A stretch of DNA of 31,667 bases from Phaeoceros laevis (GCA_049999765.1 JBNGIQ010009444.1:134306-165972), one strand, 5' to 3'. Positions 11,101-20,616 are shown, counted from the first letter of the stretch. Made by a program: numbers and translations. The notes: generated by a model from the letters alone, not told the origin.

Positions 11101-14100
11101 ATGCTAAATCTCATGCACCTGCTGCTGAGGAGTCCATTGCAAGCGGAGGAAGGACTTGCTTGCATGTTGCCCTCAACAATCTTTTTCTCATTGTGAAGCA
11201 CGACGATCTGGGCCTAACGAGCAAGCCTGTTGCTGTTAATGCCGAAACGAAGGCTTCCAAGGAGCTATTGCAGATGTACAATGGTGCTGATGTGCGAGAT
11301 GTAGAAATACCAGCAGACTTCGGAGATGGCATCCACACCGCTACTTTGAAGGTGTTTCGTGGAGCGGATGGAGTTATTAATGTAAGCTGATTGTATGAGC
11401 TGCTGAGCAGAAGCTGCGTGTAGTTTTGTGGTGGGATTTAAATAGGCAAAGATGTGTATCATTGTCTGTGCATGCCATCAGGTTTCCATTTTCACCAAGT
11501 ACACTCTTCAAAATGACAGTGATGTGTCGCTTCTTCATTGTGCAGTGAGAAACTCAAAGTGGTAAAAGTTGACAGATGTTGATATTAATGGTGTTGCTGT
11601 TGCAGCATTGACTTTCAAAAGGTTGGTTCTAAGGTCAATGCTGATTGTTCATTTTTTGAAGGGGTGTGCGCAAATCAAAGGATCAAAGCATCCAATGCCC
11701 TTCGGACACTGACATCTCAGAGTTGCAGCCTCACACTAAAGCTTCTTGGTTAAACAGGTCCACTGTGACATTTTCTTGGTTGGCATAACTTCCGTTTCAT
11801 CCATGGAATTATCATCCAGGAGCTAGAAGCACAAGATAATATCAAGTGTAGAACAATTATCTATGTCAGAGAACAAGTGGGAGAACTCTTGCAACCCACC
11901 TGACAGTGCCACTACCTTTTGGGCGGGTGATGTAGATCAAACAAGCTGCTCATTACAAGGCAAGAAACAGATGCTGACGTGGCAGTGGTTGATCTGGAGT
12001 CCTTATCTGGTGCTATGGAGATCAATCTCGGTATCCAGAAGTCAGAGACGTCAGAAGATCATGTTCAACTTGGGGTGAATATGCAGTTACCTCCTGCAGC
12101 TGAAGCAAATCCCACCAATGTTATTCAGCTTCTTCCAAGATATGTTATTGTGAATGAATCAACCAAGGAGCTTTGTGTTTGCCAAGATGGCTTCCAGGTA
12201 GTTAAATAAAGAAGCCCTCTTTGCAGGCTGCTAGTTTCTGACTCGGTAATGTGGGTGGGAAGCAACATGACAAGTGCGATTTATGTGCAGGGAGATACTG
12301 GCGGTTTTCTTACATTGGATGCTGGACAACGCACAGCTGTTCATGCCCAGGTTTTACAGGGGAAACGAGAAAGGTCTCACTCCCGGGAAATCAAAGATGT
12401 GGGAACAGACTTTCTTTTGTCGATTCGGTTGCGGCCAAGGGAAAATAGCTGGAATTGGTCTGGGCCTCTGTGCCTTGCGTCGTTGGGGACGTTTTGCTCA
12501 AGAATACGAAGAAGCACTGGTGGATTTCCCAGCGTGGAAAAGGGAAGTCCTTGCCTGCACAATGAAAAAGCATTTTGGTTCGCCTCCACAAATTGCCAAG
12601 AAGAGTCAGCTTCGTTGGTGATGCATATCCGGTCTCAGTCCTCTGGTGCAACTCCCTACCGCATTGAAAATGTGCTGCACTCAAAAACAATTTTGTATCA
12701 ACAGAAGGTTTGCTAGGAAGCACTGTCTATGCCCTTTGTCATTTACTTGGTCTAGCTTGCCATGTCCTTACATGGTCTAGCTGCTTGAATCCAGTAGACC
12801 TTTCCTTGCAAAAAAGCACCATGTTTGTACGTTCATTGGTATACTTCAGAAGATAAGGTTGGCACAAAATGAGGTCGATTGCCCTTTTGTGTATCAGGGC
12901 TTGAGCGAATCAGACGCGCTTGGACCAGGAGCCTCAGCTCCGTATGCTTGGGATGATCTGAGCTTACTACACAAGCTTGTGGTCACTGTTACTGGTACAT
13001 AAAAATCCTTGTCGGATGCAACAGATGAATAGGTGTTTGTAGAATAAGTCTCTGGAAATAGCTCTGTTGCAAATTATGGGGAGATGTTGTGGATCCTTCT
13101 GGTGTTGCCACTTGTAGCTTGACCTGAATGCACGTTCATGTTTCTACACAGGCACACAGCTGTGTCGTGAGATTAACCTGGACAAAGTAAGGTCCTGGAA
13201 GCTCTTTTATGCTTCCAGGAAAAAGAAGCGCTTCGCCTTGCAGCTCCCATTTCAAGATCAGCTTGATGATGGTTACGATGATGATGATTATGACGGCTTC
13301 AGTGGACTGGGGGAACTTGATATCGGTTTTGAGGTATATGCTGAAGGCACAACTCGGATTCTGAGAATCAGCGAGCAAATTGATAATGCAGAAACACAAT
13401 GGAACCTGAAGAAATCTGTTCCTCGGTTGGAGCTACAGTTGAAGGTCCCCATGCTTGGGTTGTGTTTGGTTGAGCCTGAGAAACAGGTCAGTTTGGCCCA
13501 CCGCTACTTCATGAGTTGTAAACTGTTCTATTGGCTAAAGTGTATGTTCTTAGAGAGCATGGTTGGAACACATAGGTGTGGCTACATGTAGCAGGAAGTA
13601 TTCAAGTGTAACGTACTGCACACATGCTAGAAAGAGCACAGACCTAGTTTCTTTTGCCACTGTGGCTTTTGAGTATCATGCAATTGATTAGGGATGGGGA
13701 TCTAGGTGAGTCTGTTGAGTTTTGGTTTACATGCAAGCAAGAAATACTGTGAGCTTTGTAATACAGAGAGCAATTCCTTGAGCTAACAGTGGAACTTTTT
13801 GAGGGAGCGCTACGAGTAACTGTTGTTTTGTTTTGTCGCAGGCATCAAATGTTCACACAGTTCTGAACTGGGGAGGCTCCTATCTGCCCATAATATGCCC
13901 TCGCATGACTGGCTTAGTTTTAGAGATGGGTGTCGCTTCTCATAGTACAATCTGCCAGCTGAAGATAAAGGTATTCTCTCCTTCCAACCACGAGCTTGAG
14001 GTTTTTCTCTTTGTGTAGGCAATTTATTTCTTTGCAAAAGCGTGCCTCAAAGATTTTGTTGGATAATAAAGTTGCACTTCAATCAAAAGCCAGCTTCTGC

Positions 14101-16939
14101 CACTAGTTGCAGTGCTTATGCATTATTTAGGCTGGTAGTTTATGCTACTTCAAAGATTTGTTTTAGCTGTGGATGACGCTCTGAAGGGTGTTGGCTCCTT
14201 CAAGTTCGGAGTTATCACTTGGTACTTTCTTCTCAATGATTCCTTGTTTCTTGGGTCTTCTTTTGCAGAGGTTCGACATAGATGTGAAATGGCAGGGTGC
14301 TCCTTTTGCTGCACTGTTGCGAGCTAGTGGCCGAGATCGTTTCAGAAATCATACGGTGTTGCACTTCGCTGCAATTCTGTCCAACAAATCGTCGTCTCCA
14401 CTGCATGTACGATATGCATCCTTCCTTTTCCAGGTATGATTCTTTGAAGGATCAATTGCAGTGTTTGGAGTAGACATGAAGTATCCAAAAGCTACTGCTT
14501 GCGAGGCACTGAGGCGTACGTTGGCTGCAGGCAATGGATTTGAATTTAGACGAAGATACGTTGATGAAGCTCGCACCTTTCTACAGACGTTCACTTGCTG
14601 ATGCAAGCACCCCCAGTAGGCAAATCTATTTTGACCGGCTTGAGATACATCCAATCAAGGTGGACACTGTAATGCAAGTAAAAATATACTAACGATTTTT
14701 AAGAGGTCCTGATGTGTGTATGCACTTCTAAAATTGTGGTGTTGTAGATTGTGGCAAGCTTTCTTCCTGGTAACCCAAGGGCGGATTACTCATCAGCGCA
14801 GGAAGCGCTTCGGGGTCTACTCCATTCTGTGATTAAAGTACGTATATACTGTAAACTGGCGCCACAGGAGAACCGTGTGGAAAGTTTAGTTCGAATTTGG
14901 GGTCTGAGCTCCATATGGGTGTAACTGCAGGAAGTGTCATTGTTGAGAGCTGCTTGACACTTTTCTGGGCTAATTTTGCACTTCTGATGGGCCTGTAGAT
15001 TCCATCTGTTCGGGGAAAGACTGTTGAGTTGAATGGTGTTCTTCTGTCACATGCCCTACTTACTTATAAACAACTGGCTTTAAAATGCGCACAGCACTAC
15101 TCATGGTACTGACCTGGAATACACCCCTGCTTCCGGCTTTTTGACGCACGATTGCGTCCAACGAGGTTGTTCCCCTTTTGTGAGATTTCCAGGTATGCGA
15201 TGCGGGCAATCTACATGGCAAGGGGAAGTGAGCTTCTCCCACCAGCTTTTGCTTCCCTCTTCGATGACACTGCTGCAGCATCGCTGGATGTCTTCTTCGA
15301 CCCATCGAGTGGCTCTATAGATTTCCAGGGCCTTACTCTAGGTATGGACCACGTGAGACTAAGTCCTTCATGTTCGCTGTTTCAGCATGTGCGCAATGCC
15401 ACAGAACCCTTCGCGAGCTCTAATCTGCAATAGCTGCGTTCCTAGAGGTTGCTAGGAGGGGCACCTGACATTTGACTTGCTTGCAGGCATGTTTAGTTTA
15501 CTCAGTCACGGATTGTTGAGGCAAGGCCAAGGAGGAACCAGGCGTTATCTTGGTGATCTAGAGAAAACAGTAAGATCCGAGAAGGAGACTGACTGAAGGG
15601 CCAGGAATTGATGGGTACTATAGTAGACCCAATCTGAAGGAAGTGATTTTTGTGTTCACATCAGTTTCGAATGATCTCTGTGCAGATGAAATCAGCAGGC
15701 TCGAATCTTCTCTTTGCGGTCGTTACTGAGATCTCAGATAATGTTCTAAAGGGTGCTGAATCAAATGGTGTGGACGGGATGGTAAGGTTACATATTCTTC
15801 GTTGTACTCAAGCTCGACTACACAGATCAAAAAAGAACCAGGTCCTGATTTCTTCAATGCTTGCCTTCTTTCGAGCTGAAAGTGGCTTGTCACCTTTCAG
15901 GTGACTGGTTTCCGACGAGGTATTTTGAATGTGGCAATGGAGCCAGCTCTTCTGCGGAGTGCAGTTGTGAAAGGTGGTTCAACAAGGCAGATTAAGTTAG
16001 ACCGCAGTGTGGGGATGGATGAGGTAGCCTGGTTGTGCTATTGCATTGTTGAGATTTACTGTACATATCAGGAGACATGCTTGTTTTCAATAATCCATAT
16101 CGTTTGCTCGAACTAAAAAAGGAGGCTTCCAGGTTTACGTGGAAGGATATTTACAGGGGATGCTAGATGCCAGGTTTAAACAAGACTACATGAGGGTGAA
16201 AGTGGTTGACGATCAGGTGCATCATGTTCTAGCTGGACTCTCTTTCTGACGGAGCACGGGCAATGTGTGGTCTTCAGCTCTGTGTCCAAGTATTTACAAA
16301 TGCCCTCCTTTTATTTGTGTAGGTGATATTGAAAAATCTTCCTCCCAACACCGAGCTGATTGAAGACATCATAGGAACTGTCAGAGGCTTCCTTGTTGGA
16401 GAAGGTTTTGTCACGGAAGGGTCTCAGGTGTCTGGATTTCGGTCCATGAGTCGACTGCACGAAGGAAATGTAATGTTCATCTATGTACCATATCCCAAAC
16501 ATGCTGTTCTGCTGTTCTTTTATGGGCGCTGTTTTCCTTGACAAGATGTTGACACAAAATACAGGAGAGGAGGTTGGGCCCGGCTTTGTATGCTCTCTCC
16601 GAGCAGCTGCTTGTTATTATTGCTGTACGCGCATTAAAAAACCAAGCGAGAAAGGTGATTCACATGCAAATTGGGGAAAGGAAACGAGAAGGGCCCGCGG
16701 AAGGCTGCTCAACCACTCGTCGATCAAAAGATGATGTCAGTGACTCCAGTCGAGTGTCAGAAGCACGACATACTGACAGCGCTATCCAAGACCAGGTCGG
16801 ACGCAATTTACCGAAGACAATGTCCAAGTTCGTACTGTCGACTGCCATCGCGTACATTGATGGTCGACTGTGTAGGCACCTTCCAAACTCCTTCCTCCGC
16901 AGAATAGTTAGCGGGTTTCTACTGAGTTTCATAGAGTAG
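1908..16939 (+). CDS. SHBY: VPS13-like bridge lipid-transfer protein, SHRUBBY homologue (multi-exon)
   Basis: A single gene of about 36 exons, drawn from GT-AG junctions with consistent phase. The product is about 3,440 residues excluding the gap, close to the size expected for plant SHRUBBY. VPS13-family proteins carry lipids along a hydrophobic groove at membrane contact sites; SHRUBBY was described in Arabidopsis as a partner of SHORT-ROOT. Recognisable parts are a chorein-like N-terminus (1908-2361), the SHR-BD/VAB region with LLPRYVIVNES and NWSGPLCLASLG, and a highly conserved C-terminal part with GVLLSHALLTYKQLALKCAQ and LLPPAFASLFDD. The start at 1908 is the first ATG of its frame. 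The stop is TAG at 16937-16939. No PH domain or transmembrane tail is seen at the C-terminus. Weak points are the N gap, a probable indel near 5420-5430, the junction near 6830-6967 and a frame change near 11955-11965. These look like assembly errors, since the gene is otherwise well kept to its last exon. Confidence is high for family and extent, moderate for individual early exons. Confidence 0.9.
4593..4692. other. Assembly gap of 100 N inside exon 3/4
   Basis: Exactly 100 N, the usual placeholder for a gap of unknown size. Before it the coding frame reads up to SLTRDE; after it the protein-like frame is ALAAEFGHDASGTQ, starting at 4693. These two frames do not join across 100 bases, so the true length is not 100, or an intron lies in the gap. 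Coding sequence of the VPS13-like protein is therefore missing here. Confidence 0.97.
5392..7459 (+). other. SHBY: Exons 5-7 of the VPS13-like gene: middle region
   Basis: Proposed exons are 5392-6369, 6526 to about 6922, and about 6966-7459. The acceptor before 5392 (ATTTTTCAG) gives the frame FDSQRAYGLWAP, but that frame stops at 5447, whereas the long open frame SSLTWVKLNLLQLLRTFQ is one step away. A missing base within the G/C run at 5420-5427 would join them. The 6369 donor (GAG|GTTGTC) and 6526 acceptor (CAACAG) keep phase. The junction between exons 6 and 7 is unresolved. A donor at 6923 gives a 43-base intron, while a donor at 6832 with an acceptor at 6967 gives a 136-base intron and drops a protein-like segment. 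Exon 7 encodes MGGLLFELDLLLNFEFSS and ends at AAG|GTCTGT. Confidence 0.6.
7584..10031 (+). other. SHBY: Exons 8-15 of the VPS13-like gene
   Basis: Exons 7584-7719, 7800-7933, 8042-8691, 8812-8932, 9036-9152, 9337-9428, 9520-9677 and 9979-10031 all join in phase. Conserved VPS13/SHRUBBY landmarks include GQYRLVSVMHYSLAGQKALF (exon 9), DACLFLIGVLELAGPYAIRH followed by SPVAANQCK (exon 12), VDNQLGVDLLCRF and SGSFFI (exon 13), SSPIHVSLIEP (exon 14) and APGPIIVVDVSR (exon 15). Introns range from 80 to about 300 bases. This part joins the groove-forming repeats to the adaptor-binding domain. Confidence 0.85.
10150..13486 (+). other. SHBY: Exons 16-24 of the VPS13-like gene: SHR-BD / VAB adaptor-binding domain
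   Basis: Exons 10150-10360, 10561-11010, 11083-11381, 11482-11561, 11606-11748, about 11852-12197, 12291-12707, 12898-12994 and 13152-13486. This is the SHR-BD (DUF1162, also called VAB) region, which in yeast VPS13 binds adaptor proteins and in Arabidopsis SHRUBBY gave the domain its name. Key signatures are MVRIRNASGRVLELRCRRPN, GDVIDD, LLPRYVIVNES, NWSGPLCLASLG, TPYRIENV and APYAWDD. The intron between 11561 and 11606 is only 44 bases yet has clear GTAAAA and TTGCAG ends. The frame changes between the SLQGK segment (to about 11963) and DADVAVVDLESLSG (from 11970). This may be an indel in the assembly or a splice site I have not recognised. Confidence 0.8.
13842..16939 (+). other. SHBY: Exons 25-36 of the VPS13-like gene: VPS13 C-terminal region
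   Basis: Exons 13842-13970, 14269-14433, 14531-14659, 14748-14837, 14999-15105, 15193-15341, 15487-15569, 15686-15781, 15901-16023, 16133-16216, 16323-16469 and 16565-16939 all join in phase with standard GT-AG ends. The protein is strongly SHRUBBY-like: YFDRLEIHPIK, IVASFLPGNPR, ALRGLLHSVIK, LDVFFDPSSGSIDFQGLTLG, AGSNLLFAVVTEISDNVLKG, AMEPALLRSAV, IKLDRSVGMDE, VYVEGYLQGMLDARF and VILKNLPPNTELIEDI. The last exon encodes RRLGPALYALSEQLLVIIAV, a charged linker, and ends FLRRIVSGFLLSFIE. In VPS13 proteins this region directs the protein to particular membranes. Confidence 0.93.
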
Positions 16940-17179
16940 ACAGTAGCTGGCTCTCCACGTTGAAGGAGCTGCGCACTTAAACCTGGAGGACTTAACCCTT
17001 ATTGGGCTATCTTTCTTGTTACCAAAGTCCACAGGCCTGTTGCCTAGAGAGAGTCTACGGGAGAGGAAGGACGTCGGAAGGACGGGCCCCTGGGAATGTC
17101 CTAGCAGTCAGGTCCGACCGTTGATTCACTTATGGCGACATTACTAGGGGGACTCAAACCTACCCCGTCCCGGCCGGAC
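16940..17179. other. 3' flank of the VPS13-like gene
   Basis: This must contain the 3' untranslated region, but no AATAAA signal is visible, so the transcript end cannot be placed. CTTAACCCTTATTGGGC at about 16991-17007 is related, in inverted orientation, to two CAATAAGGGTTA words near 19171 and 19195. Confidence 0.4.
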
Positions 17180-17296
17180 GGGCTGTCTGTCAGGGCCGTC
17201 TCTTAGGGCCGTCTCTCAGGGCCGTCTGTCAGGGCCGTCTGTCAGGGCCATCTGTCAGGGCCATCTGTCAGGGCCGTCTGTCAGGGCTGTTTGACG
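17180..17296. repeat. Tandem repeat, 13-bp unit, nine copies
   Basis: Nine consecutive 13-base units of the form GGGCCGTCTGTCA run from 17180 to 17296. Variation is limited to a few positions (CCA for CCG in two units, TCTTA or TCTCA for TGTCA in two). The last unit is degenerate. The array ends just seven bases before the TAA that flanks the first MITE. Its purity suggests recent slippage. Confidence 0.9.
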
Positions 17297-17305
17297 GGGA
17301 CTTAA

Positions 17306-17732
17306 GGCCGGGTTCGCATGAGACCCGAACCCGGGCGCAAAAACCCGCCTTTCGCGGGAACTCGTTCGCATGCGAACCCGGGCAGCAAACCCGGCCTAGG
17401 TTGGATTACCGACGTGTGCCCGTTGTGGGGCACCGGGGACTTGAAGTCACCGATGACAACCCCAAACCCATGACAACCCCAAACCCAGAACGGGATTTTT
17501 AAAAAGATCCCCCATCCCACTACAACTCAAGGCCTGGCATTGGCTTGGGCTTGGGGCGGGCCCGGTCACAGCGTCGCCCGGGACCCAGCCGAAACAGCGT
17601 CTACCCAATTTTAGATTCGGGCGTTTTGCCCGACCCGGGCAAGTGCCACGCGCGACACGACAAAAAAGTCCGTTAACTTATTCGTGACCTGACGTGTGCT
17701 CGCCCGGGTTCGGGTCTCATGCGAACCTGCCC
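17306..17732. mobile_element. PIF/Harbinger-type MITE, 427 bp
   Basis: The ends are 32-base terminal inverted repeats (17306-17337 and 17701-17732) that match at 30 of 32 positions, with the core GGTTCGCATGAGACCCGAAC. The element is flanked by TAA on both sides (17303-17305 and 17733-17735). A three-base TWA target-site duplication, and ends beginning GGC or GGG, are marks of PIF/Harbinger elements. It has no coding capacity. A subterminal 14-base palindrome, GTTCGCATGCGAAC at 17363-17376, repeats part of the terminal sequence. It would need a transposase supplied in trans. Confidence 0.85.
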
Positions 17733-17735
17733 TAA

Positions 17736-18397
17736 GGCCCGGTTCACACCGATCTGACATGCACTCTGCCAGCGGTTTTGATTGGCGGATGCGCTTTTTT
17801 TTTCGATAACACGGTTCACACCCAAAATGACGCGCGTGAGTTGGCATACACGTATGCACAGTTTCTGTTGTCAGAAAGGTCCTAGCATTTTGGTAGGACT
17901 TTTCTGGCAACGTCAGTGCCGGTTGCCGCACCAACTGAAGACCTCCATATGGCACATAATTAGGAAGGGGGGTGAATTATTTCTACTATATGTTACATCA
18001 TTTCTCACGCATTAGTATCCGTATTAGCGCAAGCTCCATACCTTGTCTTCAAAAGCGGCTAGCGTTGTTGGTACCCTCGCAACTCACAGCTTTGGGAATG
18101 GGACTAAAACACGGGGTGGGACTAATACTCATAATATGTAATACAGCATAGTCCTAGTCATTAGTCCCAGTACTTTATTAATTAATCATAATAATATTTA
18201 ATCTGTCTAAAAACCTAATTAATTTTCTACGACTTTGTGGGTTTCACCATGAGTGGGGGCCCTACGCTTGCAGGTGGTGTCAGGCTGGTGTGAACGCCCA
18301 CACGGTCGCCTGCCACTCTCACGGCCACCGTGGCCATGGTAGGGTGACTATATCTGTCAGGCCCTCCTGACACCCCCCTTTGGCTGTGAACCGGGCC
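17736..18397. mobile_element. Second PIF/Harbinger-type MITE, 662 bp, abutting the first
   Basis: The element starts GGCCCGGTTCACA (17736-17748) and ends with its perfect complement TGTGAACCGGGCC (18385-18397). It is flanked by TAA at 17733-17735 and 18398-18400; the left TAA is also the right flank of the preceding MITE. A second, longer copy of the left end lies inverted inside the element at 18277-18295 (15 of 19 matches to the complement of 17742-17760), so it may be nested or rearranged. Another CGGTTCACACCC word lies at about 17811. No transposase frame is present. Confidence 0.75.
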
Positions 18398-18400
18398 TAA

Positions 18401-19064
18401 AGAGGTGGTCTTTGCCGCGGCCGTGGCCAACAAATAGTGCGCCGTCGCCCAAAATCGCCCGCGCATGTCTTTAAAATATAACACATCAAAACCCTAAACC
18501 ACAAACGTAAAACCCAAAATCCCTCCACGAGCAAATTCGCCGTCGGAGGGCCACGACAGGGCCCTACAAAGTTCTCGCAAAAAAAAAAGTGACGGACTGT
18601 TACAGTTCACGCGAGACTGTTGGTAATCGGGTCGGAATCCCCCCCCGTGCCTAGGGCTCGACCATGTTTTAAAAGTCAAAGTATGTGTACATGTGTCAGG
18701 CGACCCACAATCCCGATTGCGGCCGTATGCCCAAAAGCCAAGTAACGTTTCGAGTACTTTCCAGTTATTTCGTATTCCGTGGTTTACGCTATTTACCCGA
18801 CTACTTACTACACCTAATCATACTAATAATGATTAACCATGACACGGACAACCCGTGGCGCGGTCACACCAAAGTCGAACTTGGCCCTAACGAGGTCTCG
18901 ACGGGGTAGGTATGAGTCCCACTACTAGTTATGGATGGATGGACGGAAGTTTGGACGGACGGGCTTTAGTTGAGATGGATGGACCATCAAACAATTGGGG
19001 TTAAATTATATTTTTCCGCTGCTAATCTACGCCAACTCTACAAAAAATTATCACAGTAAAATTG
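18401..19064. other. Intergenic DNA, no gene seen
   Basis: No convincing coding frame. An AAAACCCTAAACC word, like a plant telo-box, lies near 18488 beside poly-C and poly-A runs, and a GGATGGATGGAC-type simple repeat lies at about 18930-18975. Neither can be tied to a gene. Confidence 0.4.
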
Positions 19065-19103
19065 AGGTGGAAATTTCATTTTGTGGAAATGAAATTTCCA
19101 CCT
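19065..19103. repeat. Perfect 16-bp hairpin
   Basis: AGGTGGAAATTTCATT at 19065-19080 and its exact complement at 19088-19103 enclose a 7-base loop. The surrounding sequence repeats GAAATTTTCATT-like words. It resembles the core of a small foldback element, but no target-site duplication is evident. A terminator role is unlikely in a plant nuclear context. Confidence 0.75.
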
Positions 19104-19363
19104 ATAGTGAAATTTTCATTAAAAAATATTAATATATGTAATAGTTATTAACCTTTTTCCCACAAATTGGGCAATAAGGGTTAACCCTACGGTCCAATAA
19201 GGGTTAGCCCTCAAAGAGCGTCATGTTGGGCCTCTACACTCATCTATAGAACGTTCTCAAAGCTCTTGATTTTAATAAAGGAAGTATTTTATACCATTGT
19301 ATAGAGCTTGATAGAGCTTGATGTGCTGTATGTAATGGTGTAGGGGTGTGTATATTTTGAGGT

Positions 19364-19456
19364 TAGCAACCATGTTACAAAGTGGACGCAAAAGCAAAAC
19401 GGGCACATTAGCAACCACTGCATGTGACAAAGTGGACAAAAAGAAAAACGGGCCCG
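19364..19456. repeat. Direct tandem duplication, about 45-48 bp
   Basis: Two adjoining units, starting at 19364 and 19409, share TAGCAACCA, ACAAAGTGGAC and AAAACGGGC in the same order with small insertions between them. No coding frame covers them convincingly. Confidence 0.6.
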
Positions 19457-19712
19457 TTATGGGATCAACGCCTGGGAAACCTACTCGCCACAAGTAACGG
19501 CCTTTTTTGGTGTCTTGAACCTTGGACCTTTAACCCTTAAAGGCCTTCCCACACCACCTCGTAGCCGCCAAGTGGACGCATTCTACTGCAAATAGCGTGC
19601 ATCCCTTCGGCAAAATACTTACTAGTATTTATCAATGACCGGCATTGGAGGCACTTGACCGGCTTTGGAGAGTAGAGTAGGGGGTCAGATACTGGGGAGA
19701 GGGAGGCACGAT

Positions 19713-19786
19713 ATTAGAGTAGGGAGACCGGGCTACTAGAGTAGGGAGGTCCGCTACTAGAGTAGGGAGGTCCGCTATGAGAGTAG
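19713..19786. repeat. Tandem repeat, 21-bp unit, about 3.5 copies
   Basis: Units at 19713-19734, 19735-19755 and 19756-19776, plus a partial unit to 19786, share AGAGTAGGGAG. The second and third are identical, so the expansion is recent. The array ends beside the inverted repeat at 19789. Confidence 0.85.
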
Positions 19787-19788
19787 TT

Positions 19789-19856
19789 GTCCTCCTATAA
19801 GGCGCGCGCCATTAGAGTTATCCTCTATAATGGCGCGCGCTTATAGGGAGGAGGAC
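19789..19856. repeat. Inverted repeat with GCGCGC core
   Basis: The left arm (19789-19814) and right arm (19828-19856) are near-complementary around a short centre. Each carries CCTATAA(G)GCGCGCGCCATTA read from its outer side, with small insertions in the arms. The structure could form a strong cruciform or hairpin and may be the remains of a foldback element. Confidence 0.75.
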
Positions 19857-20143
19857 CGACCGCTAGAAGGGCATGCGCACTTGTAGAGTGAGATACAGGA
19901 TTCGAATGTAGGTCGATTACTTCGTACTTTCTCACCTATACCATGTTTCCCCAAGGGGCCCGTACCCTTCCTTAATGAAGTTTAATTATGTCCAATTTGG
20001 CTTGGGGCTATGTCGGCGCCATGCACCGTGCGCATCGGCAGGTGCACGACAGCAGTGGCACACAACACAAACATAACGCAGAATGCGTCCACTCGGCGGC
20101 TACGTCGGGTAGCGGGCGGGAGTCGGCCAGCTACCCAATCTGA

Positions 20144-20244
20144 AGCGCTCTGAGGCTCTCCCAGAGCCTGGTAGCGTTCTGAGGCTCTCCCAATGCCTCG
20201 TAGCGCTCTAAGGCTCTCCCAGAGCCTGGGAGCAATCTAAGGCT
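20144..20244. repeat. Tandem repeat, 29-bp unit, 3.5 copies
   Basis: Units at 20144-20172, 20173-20201 and 20202-20230, with a partial unit to 20244, begin AGCGCTCTGAGGCTCTCCCA or a close variant. Each contains GGCTCTCCCAGAGCC, itself an inverted repeat. It directly precedes a GGTGTTCACACAGCCC word like the Harbinger ends elsewhere in the window. Confidence 0.85.
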
Positions 20245-20616
20245 ATTAGGTGTTCACACAGCCCTTAAACACTCGCCCCTTAAACAAGGGGTTGTTCACA
20301 CTGCCCGGGTCCGCTCCCCCGAGTTTGGAGTTTCTTCTCTCGGGAGTGCAAGCACAGATCAAATCCGAGTGCCCGATTCTGTCTTGCCATGATTGTACAC
20401 TGCGCAGGCGACCTGGTTGTTGTTGTTGCTGCAAACTAGGGCTTCTTTGTTCCTCTTCTCCGTTGTGCCCTGCTGCACGATGTTGCTTGGCGAGCTGTAG
20501 CATTAAGGTGGGCACGGGCAACGGGATCCTGTAAGCTTGAGCAACTCTCTTGATTGTGTGTGAGGCTGAGCTCCTTGAATGAACCGGTCTGGGCGATAAG
20601 CCAACCGAGCAGCAAA

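Noticed and set aside
12274-12621. Plus-strand frame of 115 codons overlapping the SHR-BD exon
   Set aside because: The other plus frame here carries NWSGPLCLASLG and TPYRIENV and joins in phase on both sides, so this one is spurious.
17302-17955. Minus-strand frames across the MITEs
   Set aside because: They read through terminal repeats of non-coding elements and show no transposase motifs.
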